From NCBI GenBank assembly GCA_024102795.1, contig JAGFJK010000062.1, positions 1 to 50,430 of the forward strand: a DNA stretch of 50,430 nucleotides, given 5' to 3'. Position 1 is the stretch's first letter. The number at the start of each line of letters is the position of its first letter. The position numbers and the translations under genes were made by a program. The notes beneath the pieces were generated by a model. That model had not been told where the DNA came from and searched no databases. It was given only the letters and a program-made list of their open reading frames with translations. Below are positions 8,611 through 16,831 of this stretch, piece by piece. The DNA is from Pirellulaceae bacterium (GTDB taxonomy: Bacteria; Planctomycetota; Planctomycetia; Pirellulales; Pirellulaceae).

Positions 8611-10647
8611 ATGGGCGACGGTTACTTTGCTCCGGCCGATAACACGTTTCGCCTGTTCGTGTCGCTCCGCTTCGAGGCGACAGAGGCCGACCTCCAGGCC
8701 TGGGAAAAGTCGTTCCGCCAGGCATCCGTGCTGCTCCACAAGGCCACCAACGGTCAGATGCGATTTGGCCGGGTGGATGTTTACAACAACCGGGCTGGCG
8801 GCGACAAGGCGGATGCCTACGGCTCAAGACTGATTGGATCCGCCAATACGAACCTGATCCCCGGTCTCGGAATCGTGGGCGGCCGCATGAACTTGCTGGC
8901 TCACGTGCCGTGGCACCCCTACACGATCATCCACGAATTCGGCCACTATGCCTTGGGACTGTATGATGAATACGAGCCGGTTCCCGCGCAATGCTCGGGT
9001 GACCCCGACCAGGGTGTCTGCATCATGGAACATGGCAGGCAGCACGGCGACCGCATCGACGAGGAGGGGAACATCGTCCTGGGGAAAGTGCATCAGTTCT
9101 GCGACGCCGCGACGCACCGAATCTATGGTCCCGCAACCGAGCAACACATAAACAACGATGAGGCGTGCTGGGAAACCATCCAGAAACTTCACCCCTTGGT
9201 GACGATCCCCCCCAATACTCCCGCAGGTCCGATGCCTGGACCGCCAGAGCCGCTGGAATGGTGCCTGATACCCGATGAGTCGCGGTTCGCGCTCCTGCTG
9301 AATACTTCCCCGCCAGTCGGCGCGATGTCGCGACGCGCGATGAGGCACGCTGCCCGGTACTGGCTCGACTATATGGCCGTGACGGGCGAGCAGTTGGGGA
9401 TCGTAATCCTGGGCCGAAGGCCAACGGCGATTCTTCCCTTGGGCCATGAAATTGAAGCGTCGTTGCGCGAGCGGACGAACTTGATTTTGGAACGCGGACC
9501 GGACCGCGGCGCGGTCTCGGCCACTGCGGCGGCCGCCGCGGGCTGGGAACAGATGCGCCGGGCCGGTGGCCGGGTCGCCACGCAGTGCTGCCTGCTGGTG
9601 TCGGCTCCTCAACAAGCCGACACACCGGCCAATGAACTGGTCGACCAGCTCCGCGACCAGGGCATTCGGGTGCATACGCTGAGCCTGCCCGAAGCGCGTG
9701 AGACTGCCGGCATGCGCGAGCTGGCGGCGCGAACCCACGGGACGCACCTTCAAGTCGGCGAAGCCCGGCTGCCCGAAATGCAGGTCCTCAACCACCTCGT
9801 CCAGCTCTCGGGCGAAATCCGCGACGGCGGGACCATCGTGGACATGGCGGCCCTGGCGTTGCCGCCCGGCGCGGCGCCACCGAGGTCCGTGCCAGCGGCC
9901 GCCCGGCCCGCCGAAGTCGCTCTGACTCCGGTGCAGCAGCCGCCCGATTCGGACCTGCTGTTGGAGCGGCCGAAGGAAGCGTGCGTCGTGACACCCAGCG
10001 GCTTCACGCACCGCAGTTGGATTGAGCGGGGGGCTCGGCGAGCGACGTTTGTAGTGACGCATCCGGAAGACGCTCACGTCCGGCTGGTGCTCAAGAATCC
10101 AGCCGGACGCACGGTCCGGGCAGCACAGCGGCGGGTGGCGATTGTGAACCACGACGATTCGCCGACCGCCTTCGTTTCCGTCCTGGAACCTGACGAAGGT
10201 CCCTGGACGTTGGAGGCCTACCGTCGCCGATCGGGCGGCGAGCTGCCCTTGAAGGTGTTTGTGTTTGGCGAGAATCGCCGGCTGCAAGTCGCGCTGAGCG
10301 TGCAAGTTTGCGGGCGGCGGGCCGATTTCACGGCGACGGCGTCGTACGACCTTCCGCTGGCCGGGCTGGTGCCGCCCCGCGTGAGCGTCGTTCCTCCCGA
10401 CTACGCTGCAACCGGCACCTGGATCAACGTTCGCTCCACGATCCTGCGGCAGAAAGACCCGCGACGCAGGGGCGTGTACACCGGGTGCATCGAATTCCCC
10501 CGGCCCGGCGAGTACCTGGTGGAGGTCGCGCTGGTGAATGCCGGCAAGGCGCGCGCCGTGAACCTGGGACGAAGCCGCGCGGCGGGACAGCGGATCGAGG
10601 TTCCACGCTTTCGACGCCTCATTCGCCGGCAACTTTACATCGAATGA
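8611..10647 (+). CDS. CLCA-like protein: HExxH metalloprotease domain plus VWA domain
   Basis: 678 residues. Residues 105-122 read IIHEFGHYALGLYDEYE, a gluzincin-type HExxH (108-112) with the downstream Asp-Glu that closely resembles the HEWAHLRWGVFDEY signature of animal CLCA proteins. A VWA-like domain follows (about 222-415: FALLLNTSPP, HAARYWLDYM, QLRDQGIRVHTLSLPE, GMRELAARTHGTHL), then beta-sandwich segments like the CLCA C-terminal region (ATFVVTHPEDAHVRLVLKNP, VLEPDEGPWTLEAY, YTGCIEFPRPGEYLVEV). The metal-site DxSxS of VWA is degraded (Asn231 replaces Asp), so metal binding there is doubtful. There is no signal peptide. ATG 8611 has GGAGA 7 bases upstream. It is last in the sigma/kinase cassette, suggesting a protease effector or self-processing partner. 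Family resemblance is by motif and domain order only. Confidence 0.8.
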   Translation: MGDGYFAPADNTFRLFVSLRFEATEADLQAWEKSFRQASVLLHKATNGQMRFGRVDVYNNRAGGDKADAYGSRLIGSANTNLIPGLGIVGGRMNLLAHVPWHPYTIIHEFGHYALGLYDEYEPVPAQCSGDPDQGVCIMEHGRQHGDRIDEEGNIVLGKVHQFCDAATHRIYGPATEQHINNDEACWETIQKLHPLVTIPPNTPAGPMPGPPEPLEWCLIPDESRFALLLNTSPPVGAMSRRAMRHAARYWLDYMAVTGEQLGIVILGRRPTAILPLGHEIEASLRERTNLILERGPDRGAVSATAAAAAGWEQMRRAGGRVATQCCLLVSAPQQADTPANELVDQLRDQGIRVHTLSLPEARETAGMRELAARTHGTHLQVGEARLPEMQVLNHLVQLSGEIRDGGTIVDMAALALPPGAAPPRSVPAAARPAEVALTPVQQPPDSDLLLERPKEACVVTPSGFTHRSWIERGARRATFVVTHPEDAHVRLVLKNPAGRTVRAAQRRVAIVNHDDSPTAFVSVLEPDEGPWTLEAYRRRSGGELPLKVFVFGENRRLQVALSVQVCGRRADFTATASYDLPLAGLVPPRVSVVPPDYAATGTWINVRSTILRQKDPRRRGVYTGCIEFPRPGEYLVEVALVNAGKARAVNLGRSRAAGQRIEVPRFRRLIRRQLYIE

Positions 10648-11017
10648 GGCACGCAGCGCGTTCGGCAGTCCGCGAGCCGCAAACCAGCCCCCCCCGACTC
10701 CGCACCAGCGATTCGTCAGCCCAAAAATGCCTCCCCGCCCGGCGCCGCCAGCCGCTCCCGCACGGCCAGCCAACACGCGGACGGGGAGGACTTCCCATCA
10801 ACAGACATCGAGATGGGCGTGACACGTTTGGTCCCGGGATGAAAAAACTCGCATGCCGGCGGGAGTCGCGCGGGTGCCGCGGGCGACCAGGGGACTCTCC
10901 CCGCGGGCCGTCAGCAACCCAGCGGCACGGACGCCACAAATGGCCATTGACAGTCGGGCGGTGGATCGTGGTATCGTAAATCGTCGATGAATTCCGAATC
11001 CTCCAGGGGTAGACGCC
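10648..11017. other. intergenic region without recognised gene
   Basis: 370 bases between the CLCA-like gene and arsR. I see no convincing coding frame, RNA gene or long repeat. The last 75 bases hold the proposed arsR promoter. No terminator with a T-run was found after the CLCA-like gene. Confidence 0.5.
10947..10977 (+). promoter_or_regulatory. putative arsR promoter/operator
   Basis: TTGACA (10947-10952) and TATCGT (10972-10977) are separated by 19 bases, a little long for a sigma-70 promoter. The start codon is about 40 bases further on. The -10 region TATCGTAAAT closely matches TATCGTAGAT in the proposed promoter of the acr3 gene, so this stretch may be the shared ArsR operator. Confidence 0.4.
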
Positions 11018-11347
11018 GTGAAGACCAGGAAATGTTTGACAGCAGCCGACCAGCGATCGCGGCCGGTGCGCAAGAGTGACCGGGCCGACGCGGAATTGGC
11101 GCGGTTGGCCTGGGCGGTCGCACATCCGGCGCGAGTTCGCATCCTGCGCGTCTTGCTGGCTCGTTCGGCGTGCGTGTGCGGCGAGATAGTCGATCAACTG
11201 ACGCTGGCGCAATCGACCGTGTCGCAGCACCTCAAGGTCCTGAAAGAGGCCGGTTTGATTCAGGGGGAAGTGGAGGGACCCAAGGTCTGCTACTGCGTCA
11301 ACCAGGAGGCGTTAGCCCGACTGAAGGCCCGCGTCGAGGAACTTTGA
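11018..11347 (+). CDS. arsR: ArsR/SmtB-family metalloregulator
   Basis: 109 residues, normal for the family. A winged helix-turn-helix is clear: [18 protein letters not shown] segment ([15 protein letters not shown]), then the DNA-recognition stretch [21 protein letters not shown]. The CVCGEI motif at the first DNA-binding helix matches the CVC metal-sensing motif of arsenite-responsive ArsR, and a further Cys lies in VCYCVNQ. The start is GTG 11018 with AGGGG 8 bases upstream. The gene converges on an ACR3 arsenite permease only 47 bases away. It is expected to repress ars genes until arsenite or antimonite binds. Confidence 0.9.
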   Translation: MKTRKCLTAADQRSRPVRKSDRADAELARLAWAVAHPARVRILRVLLARSACVCGEIVDQLTLAQSTVSQHLKVLKEAGLIQGEVEGPKVCYCVNQEALARLKARVEEL

Positions 11348-11394
11348 CCGCCCGGCGTTTTGTGCATTCGCACATGGCACATCCACCTGCTCGC

Positions 11395-12480
11395 TCATCG
11401 GGACAGACTTGAGGAGATCTCGCCCCCCGGAGGGAACCAATGGCTGGTTCGGTTGGCGACGAACACTAACGCCAGCATCACGGGCACTTCCACCAGGACT
11501 CCGACCACGGTCGCCAGCACCACGGGCGAAGACGCGCCGAACAAGGTGATGGCCACCGCGACCGACAACTCAAAAAAGTTCGACGCGCCAATCATGGCCG
11601 CCGGCGCGGCCACATCGTGGGGGCAGCGAGTCCTCTGGCAGAGCAGGTAGGCGAGGAAGAAAATCAACACGGTCTGGGTGATCAACGGGATGGCAATCAG
11701 GAGAATGTGCAGCGGGTTGGCGAGGATCACGCGCCCCTGAAAGGAGAAAATCAGCACCAGCGTCAGCAGCAAGCCGACAATGGTCGCATGGTGGAAGCGG
11801 GCCAGGAATATGCGGTTGAAATAGTCGATCCCGCGTCGCCGAATGACCGTCGCTCGCGTGGCAATTCCACTGGCCAGCGGGACCACGACAAACAGGAACA
11901 CCGAAAGCAGCAATGTCGCCCAGGGAATATGGATGCCCCCAACGCCCAACAACAGCGTTACGATCGGCGTAAAGGCCACCAGGATGATCAAATCGTTCGT
12001 GGCGACCTGAACCACAGTGTAGGCCGCGCTTCCACGCGTCAGATGGCTCCACACGAATACCATCGCGGTGCAGGGTGCGGCCCCCAGCAGCACGGCGCCC
12101 GCCAGATAGTCCTGGGCGAGTTCACGGGGCATCAGGGATTGGAAGACGACAAAAAAGAAGAAGGCCGCGATTCCAAACATCGTGAACGGCTTGATCAACC
12201 AGTTGATCACCCAGGTCACAAACAGCCCCTTGGGGTTTTCCCCCACGTTTCTGATACTGGCAAAGTCCACCTTCATCATCATCGGGAAGATCATCAACCA
12301 GATCAGGACGGCGATCGGAATCGATACCTGGGCGTACTCGAACCGACTGAGAAACTCCGGGATCGCTGGCAGAAACTTGCCGATCAGCGTCCCGACCACC
12401 ATGCAGAGCGCTACCCAGTAGGTGAGATTCCTTTCAAAGAAGGTGATCGCGGCCTTGTCGTGTGTTTTTTTGTCCGCCAT
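11395..12480 (-). CDS. acr3: ACR3-family arsenite efflux permease
   Basis: 361 residues from ATG 12480, the usual size for ACR3. About ten hydrophobic helices are visible. Family features include NLTYWVALCMVVGTLIG near the N-terminus, LIWLMIFPMMMKVDF, the conserved Cys-containing LLGAAPCTAMVFVWS (the Cys needed for arsenite transport in characterised ACR3 proteins) and MIGASNFFELSVAVAI. Longer in-frame starts up to 12660 would add a non-membrane tail and are not supported. It is an inner-membrane transporter exporting As(III) driven by the proton gradient. It converges with arsR; no arsenate reductase gene is in this window. Confidence 0.93.
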   Translation of the reverse strand: MADKKTHDKAAITFFERNLTYWVALCMVVGTLIGKFLPAIPEFLSRFEYAQVSIPIAVLIWLMIFPMMMKVDFASIRNVGENPKGLFVTWVINWLIKPFTMFGIAAFFFFVVFQSLMPRELAQDYLAGAVLLGAAPCTAMVFVWSHLTRGSAAYTVVQVATNDLIILVAFTPIVTLLLGVGGIHIPWATLLLSVFLFVVVPLASGIATRATVIRRRGIDYFNRIFLARFHHATIVGLLLTLVLIFSFQGRVILANPLHILLIAIPLITQTVLIFFLAYLLCQRTRCPHDVAAPAAMIGASNFFELSVAVAITLFGASSPVVLATVVGVLVEVPVMLALVFVANRTSHWFPPGGEISSSLSR

Positions 12481-12567
12481 AAATGAACCGCGAACGGTGG
12501 TGCCGAGGCGAGCCACGACGGAACGAAGCTGCCGGTTCGTGCCCGGAGGCCGTTCATAAAATCGTTC

Positions 12568-12600
12568 ATCTACGATATGCGAATTGATGGAGACCGTCAA
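12568..12600 (-). promoter_or_regulatory. putative acr3 promoter/operator
   Basis: Read on the minus strand: TTGACG (12595-12600), 17 bases, TATCGT (12572-12577), an optimal spacing, about 90 bases upstream of the acr3 ATG. Just downstream is a small inverted repeat ATCGT-N6-ACGAT. The TATCGTAGAT block matches TATCGTAAAT at the proposed arsR promoter, consistent with one regulator acting on both genes. Confidence 0.45.
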
Positions 12601-12626
12601 GGAGCCAACTCGGAGACAGCTCGAGT

Positions 12627-12956
12627 TTGCCCGGCATGCTCGCCGCGTCCGAACCGACAAATCGAGGCGTGTCGTTGAAACGAGCGTTTCAAATCCTGGT
12701 GGCCGTGCTCGGACTGGTCTGGGGCACCGTCACGCTTTCCAACCCGGTTGTGAATAACAACCTGGAAGTGCTGGCGTGGTCGGTTTCGTTGATTTCCACC
12801 ATCAGCTTGCTGACCGCGAGTTCACGAATCCCACGGATGCCAGGATCCCCACGGATGCCAGGATCCTTAATCTGGCGGGCCTTGGTGGTTCCGGCGTTCG
12901 TGTTCATTCTTGTTTTCGCCTCCGCAATGTTGGCGCCCTGGGTGCACATGCGGTAG
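12627..12956 (+). CDS. small putative membrane protein
   Basis: Up to 109 residues, not recognised. Three hydrophobic stretches are present (FQILVAVLGLVWGTVTLS, LEVLAWSVSLISTISLLTA, LVVPAFVFILVFASAMLA). A GTG at 12669 would give a shorter start just before the first helix and may be better. The linker between helices two and three contains two exact copies of an 18-base unit coding for RMPGSP. It is divergent from acr3. Existence is uncertain because no strong ribosome site or relative is known to me. Confidence 0.4.
   Translation: MPGMLAASEPTNRGVSLKRAFQILVAVLGLVWGTVTLSNPVVNNNLEVLAWSVSLISTISLLTASSRIPRMPGSPRMPGSLIWRALVVPAFVFILVFASAMLAPWVHMR
12831..12866 (+). repeat. two exact tandem copies of an 18-base unit
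   Basis: The unit CCACGGATGCCAGGATCC occurs at 12831-12848 and 12849-12866 without mismatch, preserving frame in the small membrane ORF. Recent slippage or duplication is likely. Confidence 0.85.
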
Positions 12957-13028
12957 TCAGGATCTCCATGGCCGCTGTCATAACGCCAAAGTGAGCCAGG
13001 CACGCGAGCGCGGCGACACGTTTTCACG

Positions 13029-14303
13029 TCAGACGGTGGACGCGACCGCGGAACTCGCCAGAATGGCCGTCGGCCATGGACTGCAGCCCGCCAGACGGCA
13101 CGCGGCCTGCTCGTCGGGCAGCAACAGGATCGCCGCGTCGGCCGGCAGATCAGCCAGACTCAAATCGCCCACGTGCCGCCACTCCCGCTCCCGTGTCCAA
13201 TCGACCGCACGCTGCGTCGAGCCCCCCCGCGTCGCGCGACACTGAAAAAACGGACGCTCGTCCTCTGCCAGCTCCGCCCACAGCCGCTGGTCGCCGTAGC
13301 GCGCCGGGCGAACGCCTCGCCGCTCCAGCCACTCGCGGCAAATGGCCAGCCCATACGGTTCGAAGTCGTACCGCGTTCGATGCCGCCGGTACGTCCGCAG
13401 CTCCACCAACCCGGCCGGCGGCACTTCGGTAAAACTGACCACCCGGTAACCGCCTCGAATGCCGCTGGAACTGGCCGCCAGGCGCCGCTGAGTGACAATC
13501 CGCCGCAGAGCGGCTTCGGCCGAATAGTCCGCCGCGGCGGGCCGCAGCAACCAATCGTCCAGATAATCGTCCTCGCTCTGCCCCGGCCACGCCCCCTGCG
13601 CCGCTCGCGTGCAATGTGTCAGCCACCGGCCCTCGTCCGCCGGCACGCTCACCGGTGGCGAGCTTCCCGTCCTCGCCGATTCAAACGCCGGCCGCGCGGA
13701 ACCCAAGGGCGGTTGGCAAGGGACTTCCCACGCACTGGCACCCAGCTCCAATAACGGACCCGCCACGGAGTCCGAAATCAGGCCTGGCCCCACGGCCAGC
13801 GTCAACGTACTCGGCGGCCAGACCCGATCGCGCAAGCGAGCCATCACCAGCGACCAGATGTTGCCCCACGGCTTGAGCCGCAAGACCACCAACCGATCGG
13901 CCAGCGTTACCAGCAAGGCGTCTCGGAGAGGAATACGGGAGTCCGAAGTCTTGCAGGAAATGGAAGAATCACCACCGGGCAGCCAGCACTCGACCAGCGG
14001 TCCTGCAACGCTGGCCCGCCAACCATGCAGCCCAGCCGGCCAGTCCGCCATCACCCGCCGACCGCCTGCCGGCAGCACCAGTTCCACTCGCGGCACGCTC
14101 CACAGGCAACTCGCACGCACGACCCACCGGTGCGTGGTCGTGCCGGTGGCAGTGATCAGCCGGTTCCCGCCCAGCGCCGCGGTGCCCACCGCCAGACGCA
14201 AGGCGATCAGCCAAGGCACCAGTTGCGGTCCAGGCCGGCCACAGCGCGAACTGATAACCGCCACCCGCTCGCCACCGCCCGGCCATTGCCATGACGTCTC
14301 CAA
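13029..14303 (-). CDS. hypothetical protein with AbiGi/DUF2971-like C-terminal region
   Basis: 424 residues. The start is TTG 14303: a TGA immediately precedes it in frame and AGGAGG lies 9 bases upstream, so a longer protein is impossible and TTG is favoured. The N-terminal 220 residues are unrecognised. The C-terminal half contains LRRIVTQRRLAAS, VVSFTEVPP, DFEPYGLAICREWLERRG, then DWTREREWRHVGDLSLADLP. This series (a CFTE-like turn, YGLAxxREW, EREWR) recalls the DUF2971/AbiGi group of phage-defence-linked proteins, some with an ADP-ribosyltransferase-like fold. No catalytic assignment can be made from reading alone. Upstream bases 14304-14563 contain no recognisable gene. Confidence 0.65.
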   Translation of the reverse strand: METSWQWPGGGERVAVISSRCGRPGPQLVPWLIALRLAVGTAALGGNRLITATGTTTHRWVVRASCLWSVPRVELVLPAGGRRVMADWPAGLHGWRASVAGPLVECWLPGGDSSISCKTSDSRIPLRDALLVTLADRLVVLRLKPWGNIWSLVMARLRDRVWPPSTLTLAVGPGLISDSVAGPLLELGASAWEVPCQPPLGSARPAFESARTGSSPPVSVPADEGRWLTHCTRAAQGAWPGQSEDDYLDDWLLRPAAADYSAEAALRRIVTQRRLAASSSGIRGGYRVVSFTEVPPAGLVELRTYRRHRTRYDFEPYGLAICREWLERRGVRPARYGDQRLWAELAEDERPFFQCRATRGGSTQRAVDWTREREWRHVGDLSLADLPADAAILLLPDEQAACRLAGCSPWPTAILASSAVASTV

Positions 14304-14563
14304 TCAACTTGCCCTCCTGGCTCCGCCAGCTACCCGTCGCGCCAATCGCGGCTGGGCCACCAGCAAGTCATGCAGTCACCACGGCGGGCGCAGCGCGCCA
14401 GCGCCAGCGCCAAGGCGGAAGATCGCAACCGCGAGCCCTACCCGCAGTCTGTGTCTGGGCGGCCGGGGGCGTCAACCGGGATCGGTGTCCGCCGCAGCGT
14501 CGGGGCCGCGCTTTCCAGAAAATTTCGCCCGGCGAGTGCCAGGCTGTGTTCACCGCGCTGTGT

Positions 14564-15706
14564 TCACCGCGCGGGGGCCGGTGGATCGGGTGGCGGTTGG
14601 AGCGTGCCCGGTGAAGGCTCGTCGGGCGTGCCCTTCCAAGACTCCGGTTGCCACATCGGGCCACCATAATAAGTCGACCATGCCGCTCCGTCCGACACGA
14701 CGCCCGGCAAGGATTCCAGCCGCTCACCTTGCAACTTGCCGGCAACGGCCTCGCCCGACAGCGGATCCCACCGCGAACCGGTCGGCAGATCGTACACGCC
14801 ATCCTCGCGAGCTTCGAAATCCAGCACCTGGCCCGCCAGCTCGCGGCGGAAGGCCCGCATCGTCTTCGACGGCTCGTGAAACAACACCACCAGCCGCACG
14901 TCGCCGAGCGTGTCGTGCACCGGAGCGGCCTGGGCGACGCCCGCGATCGGATAAGCGCGGGTTTGCTTGTCGATCTTCAGTCCCAGGACCAGCCCGTCGC
15001 CAATGCTGTAGAACTCGCCGGAATACATGTCGGTCGCGGCCGGCATGAATACCAGCGTGCTGTCCGGATACCGGGCCTTCCAGCTCTGCCAGTCGGTCAT
15101 CACCGAAGGGATGATCTCCAGCGGCTTACCTTTCAAGGGGCCCTCGACCGCCTCGCCCAGCAAATGGCTCCACAAACTGCCGGTCTCCTGGTCGACCATC
15201 ACCAGGCTGCCTTCCCAGAGCATCCCGGAGACAGCCAGCGTCAGCGTCTGCTGATCGACGTTTCTGGCATACACGATGCCATTGTGGCAGATGTGTCACC
15301 AGGTGGCCGCGATCGAGCGGCCTCCCAGTTCGTCGTTGAACACCTCACGTTCGGGACCGGTCATCACGTTCAGCGGCCAGGCGCGGGCCTGGCCGTTGAC
15401 TTCGACCGCCAGCACCAGTTCGTCGCCCCGGATCCGGCGGTCCGCTTCCTCGGCCGAAAGCGTTTCGAAGCCCGCCACCACCGGCATCCGCGGCACGGCC
15501 TCCATCGGCATGAAGTCCTCGGCGGTCAGCGGCCCGCCGTCGCCGCCACGGGAACCGCCGGGTGAACGCCGCCAGAGCCGGCTTTCGGTCAGTTCGGCCA
15601 TGCCCCACAGGGCCAGCGGCGTGCCGACGGCGATCAGCAGCAGCGGCGAGATCAGGTGCCTGGCAAGCCGCGCGAGCAACGGACGCTGGGCGCTTGGTTC
15701 GGACAT
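14564..15706 (-). CDS. DUF3179 protein with in-frame TGA at the CxxC site (possible selenoprotein)
   Basis: Two pieces of one reading frame, 15706-15299 and 15295-14564, are separated only by TGA at 15298-15296. The first has a membrane anchor (LISPLLLIAVGTPLALWGMAEL) and the DUF3179 start (ARAWPLNVMTGPEREVFND, GGRSIAATW). The second continues without loss: HICHNGIVYAR, VSGMLWEGSLVMVD, TGSLWSHLLGEAVEGPLKG. In DUF3179 proteins the matching stretch is CPLC-x-S/T-G, so TGA (codon 137) replaces the first Cys, giving U-H-I-C if read as selenocysteine. The total of 380 codons is normal. The alternative is a TGC to TGA nonsense mutation or sequencing error. No Sec machinery gene is in the window. 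The function of DUF3179 is unknown. Confidence 0.75.
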
Positions 15707-15754
15707 GGCGGTGCTCCTGCGGGCGGCCTGGTTGGGGAAGGTGAATCGTACCGT

Positions 15755-15823
15755 CCGCTACTTTCGCGGAGCGAAAGGCGACTATCCGGGATCCGCTACT
15801 TTCGCGGAGCGAAAGGCGACTAT
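15755..15823. repeat. two copies of palindromic repeat family R1
   Basis: Two nearly identical 31-base units at 15755-15785 and 15793-15823, each holding the hairpin CTTTCGC-GGA-GCGAAAG. The same unit occurs inverted at 19546-19575 and in rearranged form at 25145-25202. It lies between aroE and the DUF3179 gene. REP-like element. Confidence 0.85.
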
Positions 15824-15837
15824 GGGTTATCCACCCG

Positions 15838-16686
15838 TCAGACTTCGAGATACTCCTCCAGCGCTTCGCGCATCACCAGCGGATCGGGGTCCACGCCGGT
15901 CCAGATGCGGAAACCGATCACGGCCTGGTTGACCAGCATGCCCAGTCCGTCCAGGGTCACACAGCCCCGCTGGGCCGCCTCGCGCAGCAACCGCGTCTCG
16001 GCCGGGTTGAAAATCACGTCGGCCACCACCAGCCCCTCGCGCAGGGACGCCACATCCACTGGCACCCGCGCGGCCGCATCTCCCAGTCCAATCGAAGTGG
16101 CCTGGATCAGGATGTCGGTATCCTCGGGCACCACGAAGTCGCCTTCCCAGGGCACGTATCGGCCGGCAATTCGTACCTGGCCGGCGAGCAGGTTCGCCAG
16201 CTCCTGGCCCCGTTCGGCGGACCGGTTGACGACCGTCAACTCGGCCACTCCCGCCAGGCCCAATTCCACGGCGATGGCGCGCGCCGCGCCGCCGGCGCCC
16301 AGCAGCACCACGCGCTTGCCCTGCGGCTCGGTTTTGACTCGCAGGGAATCCACGAACCCCTTGCCGTCGGTGTTCTCGCCAATCAGCCGCTCGCCGACGC
16401 GATGCACGCAATTGACCGCTCCCATCAGCCGCGCCGCTTCGCTCAGCTCATCCAGATACTCGATCACGGCCACCTTGTGCGGGATCGTGAAGTTGCCTCC
16501 CCGAAAACCCATCGCCCGCAGGCCCCGCACGGCGTCGCCCAGCAGTGCGGGCGGCACTTCCAGCGTCAGGTATCGCCAGTCCAACCCCGCGGCGGCGAAT
16601 GCCCGTTCCATCATGAACTGCGTGGGATTGCCTTCGACCGGCTGCCCCATGCAGCAAACAATCTCCTGCAAGGCCGGGTTCGCCAC
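15838..16686 (-). CDS. aroE: shikimate dehydrogenase-like protein with altered substrate motif
   Basis: 282 residues, normal for AroE, which reduces 3-dehydroshikimate to shikimate with NADPH. Present are GNFTIPHK (Lys71), ENTDGKGF (Asp107, the catalytic Lys-Asp pair), the nucleotide loop GAGGAARAI, a VVNRSAERGQ segment and GLGMLVNQAVIGFRIWTG. The N-terminal substrate motif is unusual: where AroE has GNPIxHSxSP this protein has GQPVEGNPTQF, so both Ser residues of SxS are replaced (Asn20, Thr22). It could be a shikimate/quinate dehydrogenase paralogue rather than the housekeeping enzyme. The start is GTG 16686 with AGGAG 10 bases upstream. Confidence 0.88.
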   Translation of the reverse strand: MANPALQEIVCCMGQPVEGNPTQFMMERAFAAAGLDWRYLTLEVPPALLGDAVRGLRAMGFRGGNFTIPHKVAVIEYLDELSEAARLMGAVNCVHRVGERLIGENTDGKGFVDSLRVKTEPQGKRVVLLGAGGAARAIAVELGLAGVAELTVVNRSAERGQELANLLAGQVRIAGRYVPWEGDFVVPEDTDILIQATSIGLGDAAARVPVDVASLREGLVVADVIFNPAETRLLREAAQRGCVTLDGLGMLVNQAVIGFRIWTGVDPDPLVMREALEEYLEV

Positions 16687-16831
16687 GAGCGTGCTACTCC
16701 TGATGCCAAGGTCTGGGATTTCAACATGCGGGGCCGCGTCGGACGGCGCCCACTCCGCGGCAATCCGAAAGCCACTTCATCCTGCCACATTCTGAAAGAC
16801 AGCCGCCGCGTTTGCAACGGCCGGCTCCCCC

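Noticed and set aside
14304..14563. Possible extra gene upstream of the AbiGi-like gene
   Set aside because: All frames are broken or give Arg-rich text; nothing recognisable.
13609..15048. 479-codon plus-strand frame over the AbiGi-like and DUF3179 genes
   Set aside because: Ser/Arg/Pro-rich translation typical of an antisense frame; both minus-strand genes have better support.
15277..15289. Hairpin TGCCACAATGGCA just after the DUF3179 TGA, as a SECIS element
   Set aside because: Only five pairs with loop CAA and no conserved G in the loop; too weak to call as a feature, kept only as a remark.
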